From the NCBI GenBank assembly GCA_007258455.2, contig VDFB02000003.1, positions 45,759,889 through 45,823,888 of the forward strand: a stretch of 64,000 nucleotides of DNA. The letters are read 5' to 3'. Of the stretch, positions 21,334-33,239 are shown one piece after another. Under the pieces are notes generated by a model. It did not search any database, had not been told where the DNA came from, and was given only the letters and a program-made list of their open reading frames with translations. Each line of letters starts with the position of its first letter. Position 1 is the stretch's first letter. The translations under genes and the position numbers were made by a program. This DNA is from Sequoia sempervirens. Taxonomy: Eukaryota; Streptophyta; Pinopsida; Cupressales; Cupressaceae.

Positions 21334-22026
21334 GTAGTGTAGATTTTTCTAGCCAATTATTAATAGTGAGGATTTATGAATGGATGATTGAAGCTTGTGG
21401 AAAACATTTTTAAGGCAATGTCATCTAAGGATTAAGGGAATTCATCTTGATCCACAAGACTGGCATCATCATCATAGGAATTATATTATAGTTTATTAAC
21501 AAGGCTAGCATCACAATCATCATACTTAGGGTGGCTTCCAAGGCCTTCTTGCTTATTGATATATTTGGTATCTTGTGTTTTGACCTTAGGTATAATAGCT
21601 ATAGATAGTTTTAAAAGTATTTTCTTTATTTAGTTTCATGTTCTTTTGTTCTTCTGGTATTAGGATAAATGGATGGATAATTTTTTAGGATGAGGATTTG
21701 GATGAGGTTGGTGGATTTGGAAGGGTTATTTTGGGTATGATTTTACTGTTTATAGAGCTTAGTATATGATGGAAGAGATTAGGATAGGGGATAATAATTC
21801 ATTTGATGAGGGTGGATTGGAGTTGATAGATAGATGGATGAGAATTTGGATAAGGGGAGTGATTAGGATTAGGATGAAGGTTAGATTATTATTTGGATGA
21901 AAGGTTTGGGGATGTTGGATTGAGATGGGTGAAATAATTAGGCTAAGTGGATGAAGAATTATGGGTATTATCTAATATATCTATGTGTTCTAGATCATCT
22001 TCTAGACCCCTTTGCATTAGTGGTAT

Positions 22027-22455
22027 TTTTTGGGTCTTATTATCCAAATAATTTTATTTTTTATATATTTTAAAATAAATGTAGTTGTATGGGGCATACA
22101 TCTTCCCTTAAGACACCTCTATTGTGTGTTACTATCATTATTAATATATTTATGAGAACTATGCAATTTTTTCGATAGGTAGTTGTTGGGTGGTTGAGGT
22201 GATTTAAAATATGGTTGAAATAATGGCCTTGGAAGAAAAATGTAAAAGTATGCATAATCATCTTGCATAATAGATTAATATATTATTATTTGTGTCCTTT
22301 ACAATTTAGATTTATTTATTTGTGTTATTTTTGTTTTCAATAGAAAAATGATATTATAGACCACTAGCACCTATACAAACACACCAACATGAGATAGATT
22401 TTGAAGTGAAAAACCAAATGTTGGAATTAGATGACTTTAATCATGCTTTAGACCT
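22027..22455. other. Copy-2-only segment
   Basis: About 430 bp of A+T-rich DNA are present here and absent at 2474-2487 in copy 1. No terminal repeats or protein motifs were seen, so I cannot say whether it was inserted or is retained ancestral sequence. Confidence 0.5.
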
Positions 22456-23308
22456 TATAAAATAATATACATTGATTTTATTTTGTTTAGTGATCTAATT
22501 TTATACATATGTACATTTTTCAATTATCACCTCCTAACATTGAATTGTTATCTTTTTGCATAAGACATGAATGTTCTTGTTGCACCTAAGGGAAACAAAG
22601 AGGAAATAAAGTGTTGTTTGGCACAATATATTAAGAAAAGACATAAATTGTTAGACCTTGCCATAGAGTATAATTTTGAGCATAAAACAACTTATGTGTT
22701 TGTCATTAGTACTTGGCTATGAAAATTTATGTCAAGGAAGAATGGCTTGTTTTCATTTAAAAACCATAAGACACCTTAATTTGATATTTTAAAAAAAGAT
22801 TATAAAAAATGTAATAGAATTTTGTATTACTCACATTTGATTGTGACAACAAATATACAATTAATGTGATATCAATACATGAATAATAAGACAAAACCTA
22901 AAATTAAGAAGCCCCTCATTAAAATTCTAAAATGTCTCTTCCTAGGAGGTGAACAGGGGTGAAAAGAACTTGATGACACATTTCATTTGTGTGATGCAAT
23001 CACATAATTCTTTAAATTTTTTATTTTTATTTTATTTTGACTTCATATTGATTGTCTACGGATATCCATTCAAACGTATCAAGATATAGCCTATTTTATT
23101 TAAAAAGAAGTTACCATATATAACTACAATCCAATAAATTATACTTCACGGAAAAATGGCTAAATACACAATACTCATAAACATATTAATGTAGAAGCTT
23201 TTACATTTTGCTTCTAAAGCCATTCTGTAACACCACTATAATCCAATAAAATTTTTGACGATCCAACGAACGTGGAATTAACTGAAGGGTATGGAGTAAT
23301 AGTTATGA

Positions 23309-23870
23309 TATTTTAATGAGTTTTGTGTTTTTCTAGTCAGTTGTGAGATTCATATTTATTACCTAGTATTTCTAATATTTCAATAGATTTTGATTTTTCT
23401 TTGTTTAAGTAGTCGGTGGTGAGATTTTTATTTATTAGTATTTGTAATATTTCAATGAGTTTTGTTTTTTTCTTTTTTAATTAGTTGGTATTTAGATTTT
23501 TATTTATTAGTACTTGTAATATTTCAATAAGTTTTGTTTTTTCTTGTTTAATTAGTTGGTACTCATTTTTATTTATTAGTACTTCTAATATTTCAATAAG
23601 TTTTGTTTTTTCTTGTTTAATTAGTTGGTACTCAGATTTTTATTTATTAGTACTTGTAATATTTCAATGAGTTTTGTTTTTTCTTGTTTAATTAGTCTGT
23701 GGTGAGATTTTTATTTATTAGTACTTGTCAATATTTTAATGACTTTTGTTTTTTCTTGTTTAATTAGTTGTTTGTTAAGCTATAAGATTGAATAACTTTG
23801 TTTTTTCTTGTATAATTAGTTGTTTGTTAAGGCAATGAGATTGAACAACTTTAATTAATTAATGAGTTTT
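23309..23870. repeat. Minisatellite of about 70 bp, uninterrupted copy
   Basis: About seven units start 'attt(c/t)aat(g/a)a' at roughly 23309, 23378, 23449, 23519, 23588, 23659 and 23733, each carrying 'ttgtttaattagt' and 'tttatttattagtacttgt'. A variant unit with 'tgtttgttaag' follows to 23870. Confidence 0.8.
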
Positions 23871-24555
23871 TTTTTTTTTGCTTAATTAGTTATTAATAAA
23901 TTGTTTTAAGCAAATTAGAAACTAAATTTTTTATTCCTTTCAAATAAAATTTAACCTTCCTAAAGTGAACATGTAAAATATTTAACTTATCAATTCTAAA
24001 AATTATTTCTCATGGCTAAAATGTTTTGGGTGTTACCAAGGTGAACTATCATTTTGCCATTTGATTTTATTAAGAGTTGGATTTTAAAAAACCAAAATTT
24101 ATATTGAAAATTAATATTTTTATATCAAAATAATATTAAGATAATTAATAAATTTATTTTAAGAAATATTCTTCATTAAATATTTAATAATATATTTATA
24201 TAATATTATTTTATAAATCTGAAGTGTACAATTATAAAATTAATATGTTAAAATTTACATAATTTTAATAATTAATATTAATATGTTTAAATTGTATTTG
24301 TATTTTTAATATATTATTAGTGTTAATTTTTATTTAATAAAAATATATCTTTAAGAATTATTTATATATTTTTAATAATATTATTAATTTAAAAAATTAT
24401 AATTTTATATTAAAATTCTTTCAATGATAAAAAATATTAAAAAAATCCTTTATTAGATGTTTTATAATGTATTTAGATAATATTATTTTATGAATACAAA
24501 ATCTATAATTATAAAATCAATATATTAACATTTACATAATTTTAATAATTAATAT

Positions 24556-26197
24556 GTCATATCTTATAATAACCAACATATTATATTTACATTTCGTAAC
24601 TTATTATATTTATAACAAGTGTTACTAGTGGCTAGTACTTGTTTAGTATTGTAATAAAATTATTTGTAGTCAATTTCAAGATAGGTAATATATTAGTTGT
24701 CATTGCATAGATAGATCAATAGTGAAAACTAAATGTCTTCAAAGCAAAATAATTTATAAGTATATAAAATAATATATATTATTATTTATCAATATTTTAA
24801 TTGAAGAGATATTTTTATTTAATTTTAACTCTAATTGTCATTCTAATTGTAAACCTAACTTTAAGTCTATCTCTAATTTTAATCATAGCATTAAGATAAC
24901 TTAGTCTATATTGTAGGAATATCATGCCTTATTCTCGCTTAATGAAACAAAAGGAAATTGCCCTATGTTTCATGGGTCGATGTGATTTACAGCTAGGGCA
25001 TGCCTCAACTTGCTTTGTTCTCATGGCAATGTGAATCAAAGGCCCCCTTTCTCTATGCGTCATTCGTCATCTGCTCCTGAGATTTGTTTGGATAAATTCA
25101 TTGGTGACACACAATTTTTCTTGCAAGCCCATGCCCTTGTTTGCAAATTTATGAAGGTTTGGCCAAAATTAAATGATCTTTATTATTGGATATGTTCAAA
25201 ATGGAAAAAAACATTTGGAGGAAGAAGTAATCATTTATCCTTGCGCTAAGCAGTTTTTCATATTAGAATTTGATTCTTAGAATATAAAGAAGTAATACTA
25301 AATACTAGTCCATGGTTCTTTCAAGGAGATTTTCTATTCATGAAACCCTAGTTTGCTTCATTTGATCCACCAAAAGAGACTTTTTCTTCTTCTTTTTGTG
25401 GTTTTGTTTACCATATTACATAATAATGATTAATATATTATTTACATAATTTTAATAATATGTAATTTTTTTATTAATATATTATCATTTAGAAAATATA
25501 TTTAAATTATATCAAATATGTATCTTCCATTAAGCTAGAATATAGGCATACAATATCCTACAATATAATCATCCAAAGAACTAAGTGGTTATTATTATAA
25601 ATATTGTATTTTCTATAAATCTAAAATATACAATTATAAAATCAATAGATTAACATTTAATAATTTTAATATAATTAATATTAATATGTCGCATCTTGTA
25701 ATCATTATGACCCAACATTTTATATCTATTATATTTATATTTAGTAAATATTTATATTTATAATAATATTTACTATCCCATTACATTAGAACATAGGCAT
25801 ACATTATCCTAAAATTTACATTATAATGATTAATATATTATTTATATAATTTTAGTAATTAATATTAATGTATTTTAAATGATTATGTAAAAAAATTATT
25901 AATTAAATCAAGATTACATTATAATGATTAATATATCATTTACATAATTTTAATAATTAATATTAATATATCTTAAATGATTATGTAATTTTTTTTATTA
26001 ATTAAGTCAAGAGGCTTCGTACAATTGTATCATGGAGCTCATATATCTGTGTAAAAAATTTCATCACCCTAAATTTCAGGCATACAAATAATCATGACCA
26101 TTAATAATATTTTGGTAATCAATTTCTTAAAATTTATGTGGGGACAAGAAAATATGGTTCTAGTGACATGGAGGAGTTGATAGTTCTTGAATAATAG
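24556..26197. other. A+T-rich intergenic DNA with decayed repeats
   Basis: Repeated degenerate blocks around 'gattaatatattatttacat' occur at about 25420-25460, 25820-25870 and 25925-25960. Apart from the DUF4283-like remnant at 25010 no coding sequence was recognised. Confidence 0.5.
25010..25410 (+). pseudogene. DUF4283-like ORF fragment (LINE ORF1 or zinc-knuckle protein type)
   Basis: The plus frame reads LVCKFMKVWPKLNDLYYWIC, SKWKKTFGG, then after a TAA continues in the same frame with EYKEVILNTSPWFFQGDF, a TAG, and FASFDPPKE. The pattern 'hxxFxxxxPxxxxLxxWIxxxW...xxxGPWFFxxxxhhhxxW' is that of DUF4283, common in ORF1 of plant LINEs and in related zinc-knuckle proteins. Three in-frame stops are visible (TAA, TGA, TAG); the TAG replaced the conserved Trp. 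No zinc knuckle or downstream LINE sequence follows, so it is an isolated relic. Confidence 0.6.
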
Positions 26198-26734
26198 TGG
26201 AACCAATAAAAATGGGTGGGGAATTAATTAAGTGCTATCACACCCGCTTTCAAGCTATTCCATTCAAGGATAACCCTAAAGATCTCAATGCAAAAGAGAA
26301 AGAGATCTTGCAATAGAGCTATCTTGGGGGCTGAAAGTAGACTAATAAGGGGTTCACCACCAAGTTTAGACTTGGAAAAGATAATGAAAAGAAAGATGCA
26401 TCAAAAAACACTAATTGAATGCAAAGTAACACTAAATGAACTAGAAAAGTGAATGAAATGAAACAAAAAACTAAAGACAGGAAGGTGTGCACCTAGGAAA
26501 CTAGAGATGGATGAATGGAGGTCTAAATCATTGGAAAATTTGACTTTAAAGCTGACTAGGACTCATTCACCAAGCTGGGAAAATCAATCCAATTTTTGGG
26601 AAACTATGCAGGGACAAGAATCTGCCAAAAGGGTATCCAAAAATATAAAAATATGAAAACTGACTAGAACTGGAACTCATTTGCCAAAAGTGGTGAATTG
26701 ATCCAACTGGGCTTTTCTAAAGCTTCAAAGGCTA
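26198..26734 (-). mobile_element. X2 3' LTR, first part (interrupted by element C)
   Basis: It aligns with 62883-63410, including 'gggtggggaattaattaag'. The second part resumes at 36939 as in the uninterrupted copy at about 63420. Two hairpin modules, at 26559 and 26672, are 113 bp apart. Confidence 0.8.
26559..26704. repeat. Pair of hairpin modules in X2 3' LTR
   Basis: The sites 26559-26590 and 26672-26704 have arms around GGACTCATTCACC and GGAACTCATTTGCC. Their right arms are partly decayed. Confidence 0.55.
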
Positions 26735-28802
26735 TGTTGGGACTGTAAAAATCTGATGTTTTAACATATGTTTTCACTCATAAATTTCCAAATTTGGTCC
26801 CACCGTATGCATATTTCACCCTTTTTTGTCATATTGTCCCATTGAATCTGTTGGGTCATGCATATTTTACATTTTGGTTCATTTCGGCGTAGGTCTCCCA
26901 TTGTCTCCTCGACCCACTTTGTTTTTCTACTAATATATTATGTTTTAGGTGTTTCGGTGTGATAGCATTTGGGTCTCTCTGATCCATTTTTCTGCTAGCA
27001 AACGTCTGTTGCCTATCGGCAAGACGTTTATGTTGTTTCGGCGACCGTGGTGGCTTATATCGACATTTGTCTTGGTGGTCGGGCTAGCGTCTTGCTGATT
27101 TCTGGATGTCTCAACAACATGTGCACTGTGGGTCCCTTCGGCGTAGGTTAAAGGTTCTGGCAAGTGGTCTTAGCGAATTCAGTTTGTCTCACCGACGAAG
27201 CTTGGAAGGTTTCTTTATTGTGGCTTTCGGTGAGAAAGGATTTATGTCTCGACAACATGTACATAGGATGAAAGGAATATCGGTGGGAGTTAGCGATATC
27301 GACACGAGGTCTTGGCAAGTGACCTCCGGTCTCGCTAATGAAAAACATGTAGATCCTTGTCGGCATAGGTGTTGCCTTGTCTTAGTGACGCGGGGATAAT
27401 TGAAGACCTTTGGTGAAGCATTGGATAGTCTACAAGAGATCTCTCCAATTGATGGAAGCTACAACGATATACATGACGGGCTCGTCGGCGAGAGGAACTT
27501 TAAGTCATAGCGACACGTGAAAGGTAAAGGTGCTCTCGGGAAAACATAAAGGGATCTACAGGATGTCTCCACGACCCGGATGAGCTACAGCGAATATGAA
27601 CGAGGCTAAAGGAGTTCATCGGTGAGAGATATCTATGTCTCAGCGACAGGAATGCACGTAAGGAAAAGTTTGTTTCGGTGCAATGTAATTGAAGTCTGTA
27701 TGACGTCTCCCTGAGAGCGATAAGTCATAGCAATAGCAGAATGCGCACGGGGTGTCTAACGATTGAATTGCCTTCGACAGGATGATATATTATGTCTTGC
27801 CAACTGTTCACAAGTGATTAACAGAAATACAAAACACTGAGGTCGACATGTATCTGCCTAAGAGCCATTGCTTGCTAGCTCGATTGGAGCCTGAATTTTG
27901 TGCTAGGCCGACATGTGGTCTCAATATGATATTTTCTTCAAATGCTTATGTATATATAGGCATTTTTGCAATTGTAAAAAGGGGGATTTTTTAGATGAGC
28001 TATTAGTTATTTAATATGCAATAGGCAATGTCTGATGGATATAGTACTATAAATTCATCAGATCAGAGACTATGATGCATGTTTTCAAATCAGAGGTATT
28101 TATAAAAGTCAATTGATGTTGCTACATATTTTTGGTCTCAATTATTTGTTGAATTTGATGAAAGTATGGCTAAGCTGTCTCCAAGATGGACTCTTTCTGG
28201 TTGTTTAAGTTGATATGACAAGTTTGTATTCAATTTATCAGTGCACATTTGTTGTACTTGTGTGATTGGTTGATTGGTTCTTTCAAGTAAAGACTAAATC
28301 CTTTTAGTTAATCACAGTAATTAGAGAGATTCAATTGGATTATTCAAGTAGAGCTTAGTAGTCACAGTTTTGCATGTTTATACAAGTTGTAAACATAATA
28401 TATGCCAGATAATTTGAGTTTTCTCTAGAGAATGTTGCTCATTTGATTTCATTTGACTCCGCATACCCAATAAGGCACTGGTCTCTGCATATTATCATTT
28501 TGAATTCATTCATTTTTCTGACATCTTTTAAAATTAAGCATTTTAGAATTTAGACCAGAGTATTGTTACCATTTTCAAGTTGAATTATAATTGTTCACTC
28601 CCATCTGCCATTGTGAACAAGTTGTTATAAGAAGATTTATTACAAGTTAAGTCTGCATTATTTAGAGAGGTACACCCACCCAAGTTTTGCAGCACCTAAA
28701 GAGTAGAAGGTTGAATTCTTCCAACCTTGTCTGTTACCCTGAAGCGTATCAAGAGATTGGCAGCCTCTTGAGGCATCTTGCCTGCATTTTTGAGAGCTAA
28801 CA
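26735..28802 (+). mobile_element. 5' LTR of element C
   Basis: It starts TGTTGGGACTG and ends GAGAGCTAACA. Its middle (about 26880-27900) is unusually CpG-rich for the window. The ORFs at 26945-27399 on both strands fall inside the LTR, have counterparts in the other LTR and show no protein motif, so they are not genes. Confidence 0.88.
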
Positions 28803-28805
28803 AAT

Positions 28806-28823
28806 TGGTGACTCTGCTGGGGA
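28806..28823 (+). promoter_or_regulatory. Primer binding site of element C
   Basis: TGGTGACTCTGCTGGGGA begins three bases after the LTR. It closely resembles the TGGCGACTC.GCTGGGGA primer sites of Ogre/Tat elements, which as I recall pair with a tRNA-Arg. Two shorter look-alikes follow at 28869 and 28925. Confidence 0.75.
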
Positions 28824-28961
28824 ACAATCAGAATCAAGGCCTTAATCATAAAGTCAGAAATCTAACACAGACTCCGCTGGGAACTAGAAGTATCAGGTAT
28901 TTTTCTTATTTTTGATAAAAGTGAGTGGCGACTCTGACATAATTTTTTTCAGCTGTTCATC

Positions 28962-29327
28962 ATGAATGGAAGAAGATCTCAGTATAGGGGAGGTCATACT
29001 GGAGCTCCTACTAGTGGCCCAAAATATGTCCAGCCTCACAAGCAGGGTGATCATGGTGCAGGGCCTTCCAATCAACAAAATGCTCCTCACAATCAGATAG
29101 GAAATCACTGCAAGCAGCCAAATCGTCCACCTCACATTCCTACACAACATACAGGTATGTATCTACCTCCTGGTCAGAATTATATCCCACACCATAATGC
29201 ACAGTACAATAATCACATGCATCAGTATCAGCATCCGCCTGTTCCTCCCCCTCCCCAGCATATAACCATGATCAGCCTGTTCCTCCGCCTGTTCCTTCAT
29301 GAATTAATGAGAATTCAGAAAAATTAG
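28962..29327 (+). pseudogene. Element C gag N-terminal fragment
   Basis: A 121-codon frame opens at ATG 28962 with MNGRRSQYRGGHTGAPTSGP and is rich in Pro, Gln, His and Asn. It lies 140 bp after the PBS, as gag should. The capsid core expected next is missing; the following sequence already corresponds to the end of gag, so an internal deletion is likely. Confidence 0.6.
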
Positions 29328-29339
29328 AATAATTTAATT

Positions 29340-30278
29340 TACGATTTCAACCTAAAATTCAATAAGTTGCAGACCAAGGTACCTCCTGGATCAAGATTGC
29401 CAGATTCTGTAGCATTGAGTGTTTATTTAAATGCTTTTGATCCTAAAAAAGGGTATGAATTGAGGAATAGATTTCTAAGAGATTTGGCTGAAGCATAAAA
29501 GATAGCACTGACAATTGAAAACAAGAGGAAGGTTGCTAGTATAATCAGTAAAAGAGACAATCCGAGGCCTCCTCAACAAAGCAATAATTATCAGTACAGA
29601 CAAGAGAATACATACAGAAATGAGAACATGAATAAAAGGCCGAGGCTACATGATATGCCTTACAATATAGACTAGAAAGATGGGAAACCTATGGTAGCTA
29701 GGCCAAGAAACAAAGAGACTCCTGATCCATTGAGCAAGAAAGGAACTTACATGGTAAGTAATAATTATTTTTGTGAGGTTTGTAATCAACCACATTCTCC
29801 AGACTATTGTGTTGTAGCTCAAAGGATGCAAGAAGAGGGAATGTTGATAGAGAATAATGAAGAAGATCACAAAATTTACTTGACTTCGAATACTTTTTAC
29901 CATGCCAACGAGGAAGAATATTCATCTTTAGAGGATGAGGGCTATGAGTATGACGTTTCTAATCAAAAGTATAATGTCCATATGGCTGAACAACATATTT
30001 TTTATGATTCTAATGAAGACTACACAGAGCCACATCTTGTTGAAATGCCTGTTCAATGCAATGTAAGGAGACTCACTAAAGATGAAATGGAGAAAATAAC
30101 TGTCACATCAGTTGAGGATGCAAGGAGTAAATATTGGTTGAGAAACAAAAAAGTGAATGAGCTAGATGGAGTTCCTGGGGGAATTTTTGTAAAAGATCAG
30201 AAGGAAACACAAGAAACTGTAAAAAAGCCAGGGAACAAGCAGCATGATAAAATTGAAAAGAAGCCTGTCCAAGAGTAG
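29340..30278 (+). pseudogene. Element C gag C-terminal region with zinc knuckle
   Basis: Before the long open piece (29691-30278) the frame shows LNAFDPKKGYELRNRFLRDL and KIALTIENKRKVASI, the last helices of a Retrotrans_gag capsid, with stops at AEA-stop (TAA) and NID-stop (TAG). The open piece has a zinc knuckle YFCEVCNQPHSPDYC at about 29768-29812 (C-x2-C-x3-H-x4-C), then an acidic region. It ends at a TAG before the protease linker. Confidence 0.72.
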
Positions 30279-31132
30279 AAAGTTGTAGAATTACACAAGG
30301 AAATGCAAAAGTCTGATCAACCTAGTAAAAAAGAAAAAGAAGAAAGCAAAGGAGAAGCGCCAGAACTGAAGAAGACTGTTAAGATGGATAGCTCCTCTTT
30401 TGACTTCACATAGGCATTATCTCAGGTAAAAATGTCTGTTCCACTACTTGAATTGATGAAAATTAAGGAATACAGAGATAATGTTGTTCAATTGATTACA
30501 AATGGGAATGAAAAACATATGAATTCTGAAGAAGTCAATAGGCAGGAAAAGATAAATAATTCATAGGTCTGTCTAGGTGATGTTTTAACAACTTCCCCAC
30601 AAGTGGACCCTTTCTTCACCACATTGCTTATAAATAATAAGTTACTGAGGAATTGTATGATAGATTCTGGTGCTACTATAAATATTATACCAGTAGGTGT
30701 TATGAAGTAGTCGGGCTTGTGTGTTGATACATGGGAAGGGAAATTCTATGCAATGGATAACAGACCTGTACCTGTGGTAGGCATTATGAGAGGTGTTGAA
30801 GTCAAAATAGCTGCTTATCCATAGGTGGCTTATAATATAGATATAATAGTGATTGATACTCCTCAGTTTGGGATGCTTCTATCAAGACAGTGGACAACAG
30901 TAGTTGGAGGAAATGTCCAGTTTGATTTATCTTATGCTACTATTCCAGTGAATGGATGAGATGTCAAATTGTATAGAGAACCAAGAATGCATCAGCTCGT
31001 TGACTGTGTACCTCAAAATCAGATTAATTATTTTTGTGATGTTGATCTTGGAAGTTTTAAAATTGAACCAGCTCAACCAGAATTAACCAATAGTGATCCA
31101 ATTGAAAAGCATGTGGCACAAAGCTGCAATGA
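30279..31132 (+). pseudogene. Element C aspartic protease and flanking linkers
   Basis: The active-site strand MIDSGATINIIP lies at about 30658-30693, with the canonical D-S-G. The C-terminal part follows with VVIDTPQFGMLLSRQW, equivalent to the 'LLLGRPW' box. Five stops interrupt the frame (TAG four times, TGA once). A Lys/Glu-rich linker precedes the domain. Confidence 0.75.
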
Positions 31133-31530
31133 AGTATGGAAGATGTATTTTGATGGAGCATGCAGCCAATAAGGTAATGGCACTGGGATTGTATTTGTTT
31201 CACCTGAAGGTATTACTTTTAAATATTCATTTATGTTAGCATTTGAATGTACAAACAATGTGGCAGAGTATGAAGCTTTATTGATAGGCTTGAACATAGC
31301 TGTGAGACACAAGATTAAGTTGCTGGCTGTCTTGGGCTATTATGAGTTGGTTGTTTCACAAATCAAATCAAAATATGCAGCAAAGCACAAAAGATTAAAA
31401 CAATATAGGAATGTTGTATGGGATACAATTGAATTGTTTGATGTTTTTTCAATCGAGTGGATTGACAGGTCAAAAAATATAATGGCTGATTTTTTAGCAA
31501 ATGTGGCACTGAAAAGAGATGACATCACAT
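31133..31530 (+). pseudogene. Element C extra RNase H (archaeal-type, aRNH), placed before RT
   Basis: The frame reads VWKMYFDGACSQ-stop-GNGTGIV, ECTNNVAEYEALLIGLNIAV, VLGYYELVVSQI and IDRSKNIMADFLANVAL. These are the four blocks of the additional archaeal-type RNase H of plant Tat retrotransposons (DGA, AEYEAL, GDSELV, N..AD.LA). The third block reads GYYELV, so the catalytic Asp is lost; the others are kept. The domain sits between protease and RT, about 430 bp upstream of the RT. A TAA follows CSQ. Confidence 0.78.
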
Positions 31531-31960
31531 TGGCTAGGGTATCACAGATTGAGTTTAAAACAAGGCCTGTTGTGCCTGATGATATCTATAACTGGAAAGT
31601 TTTCAATGATGATACTGATCTTTTGAAATTCCTCAATTGTATAGATCAGTATGAGACCCAGGAAATTGACTTCAATGCTTTTGTTGAAGAAGTGGATGGG
31701 AAGCAAACAATGTTTGGAAAGGAAATATTGCAGCTCAAAACAAATAAACTGCCCAAGGGTCTAGTGGCATTGGAGAGGCTGTATGATGGAAATGATAGAT
31801 CTCTAATGAAACAAACACCAGTCAGAAGAGAAGATATTGAAGAAGTCAACTTGGGGATAGGGATAACACCAAGAAAGGTATACATTGGAAAGAGGATCAG
31901 CCCTGTAATTAGAAGAATGCTAATAGAGTTGCTGAGAAAATACAAGCATGTTTTTGCTTA
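31531..31960 (+). pseudogene. Element C aRNH-RT connection
   Basis: It is open in the same frame as the aRNH and ends at a TAG where RT elements usually have Trp (FA-stop-SYEDL). It carries YNWKVFNDDTDLLKFL, EEVNLGIG, and RRMLIELLRKYKHVFA, the segment that precedes RT in gypsy polyproteins. No catalytic motif is present. Confidence 0.65.
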
Positions 31961-33239
31961 GTCTTATGAGGATCTGAAAGCATACAGGGAAGATCTGTTT
32001 CAACATGAAATACCATTGAAGCCAGATGCCAAACCTTTCAGACAAAAGCAAAGACCCATAAATCCAACGTTGGAACCTAAAATGCAAGAGGAATTGATAA
32101 AGCTTAGGGATGGAGGAATTATCAAACCAATCAGACATTCAACATGGGTTTCAAATCTGGTTCTTGTGAGAAAGAAGAATGGTGATATCAGATTATGTGT
32201 GGACTTCAGGAATTTAAATATGGCATCTTTCAAAGATAATTATCCTTTACCCAATATGGAGGCTATATTGCATAAGGTGACAGGGTGTGAATTGCTATCC
32301 ATGATGGATGGGTTTTCTGGATACAATCAGGTTAAAGTCAAAGAATCTGAGCAATACAAGACAACATTCACAACTCCTTGGAGAACATATGTATACATAA
32401 GAATTCCATTTGGTCTCACTAATGTTGGAGCGACTTTCCAAAGAGCCATGGAAGTAGCATTTGCTGATTTGATTAATGTTATCATGGTGGTGTATCAAGA
32501 TGACTTGACTGCTTATTCGAAGAAGGCTGAAGATCATGTGCAACATCTTGAAAAGGTATTTATTAAAGCTCTTGAATATGGTATTAGTTTAAATCCAAAG
32601 AAGTGTCATTTTGCAGTCACAGAGGGTAAGCTCTTGGGGCATATTGTTTCAAAAGAGGGAATTAGAATAGATCCTGAGAGGGTGGAAGCTATTGATAAAA
32701 TTCCTATTCCCAAAACTGTCAAAGCAATACAATCTTTCTTTGGGAAAATTAATTTTGTCAGAAGATTTATCTCTAATTTTGCTAAGATCATTAAGCCCAT
32801 ATCAAAAATGTTGAGGAAAGGACAAAAAATGGACTGGACAACTGAGGCTTTAGATGCTTTTATGTTTATCAAAAAGGCTATCAAAGAGGCTCCTGTTCTT
32901 AAATCTCCTGACTTTGCAAAGCCCTTTCAGATATTTTCATTTTCTTCAATGCACACTTTTGATGTTGTTATGTTACAAAAGAATAATGATGGTCATGAAC
33001 AACCTATGTTCTTCTTTAGTAAATCATTACAGGGGTTTGAATTGAAGTATGACATAATGGAAAAACAGGATTTTGCATTAGTAAAGGCCACAAAAGCATT
33101 TAGACCATATCTTGTTGGAGCAAAGGTGATTGCTTATGTCCCTCATGCTGCTGTCAAAGACATTTTAACACAATCTGAAGTTACAAAGAAAAGATGTAGA
33201 TGGATCAACAAGATTCAAGAGTTTGACATGGAGATATAG
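31961..33239 (+). pseudogene. Element C reverse transcriptase with degenerate RNase H
   Basis: This is the longest open piece in the window (407 codons from 32016). RT motifs in order: GGIIKPIRHSTWVSN, RLCVDFRNLNMASFKDNYPL, LSMMDGFSGYNQV, IPFGLTNVGATFQRAM, VVYQDDLTAYSK (YQDD), LNPKKCHFAV, GKLLGHIVS. The connection and RNase H follow, but the 'DAS' strand reads FSFSSM, so the RNase H catalytic Asp is gone, as is usual in elements that carry a second RNase H. It ends at a TAG after QEFDMEI. Confidence 0.88.

Larger units (their letters stand above)
21334..24555. repeat. Duplicated A+T-rich repeat, copy 2
   Basis: This is the counterpart of 1779-9701 without the PLE, the LINE and the 3295-3540 segment. 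It begins GTAGTGTAGATTT immediately after the element A LTR; copy 1 has the same bases at 1779. I recognise no gene. Confidence 0.8.

Noticed and set aside
1779..24555. The duplicated repeat pair as LTRs of one giant element enclosing element A
   Set aside because: Copy ends are not TG/CA, no PBS or PPT adjoins them, and element A has its own 5' LTR ending at 21333.
26945..27399. ORFs on both strands in the element C LTR, with counterparts at 35086-35883
   Set aside because: They lie inside LTRs, overlap each other on opposite strands and have no protein motif.
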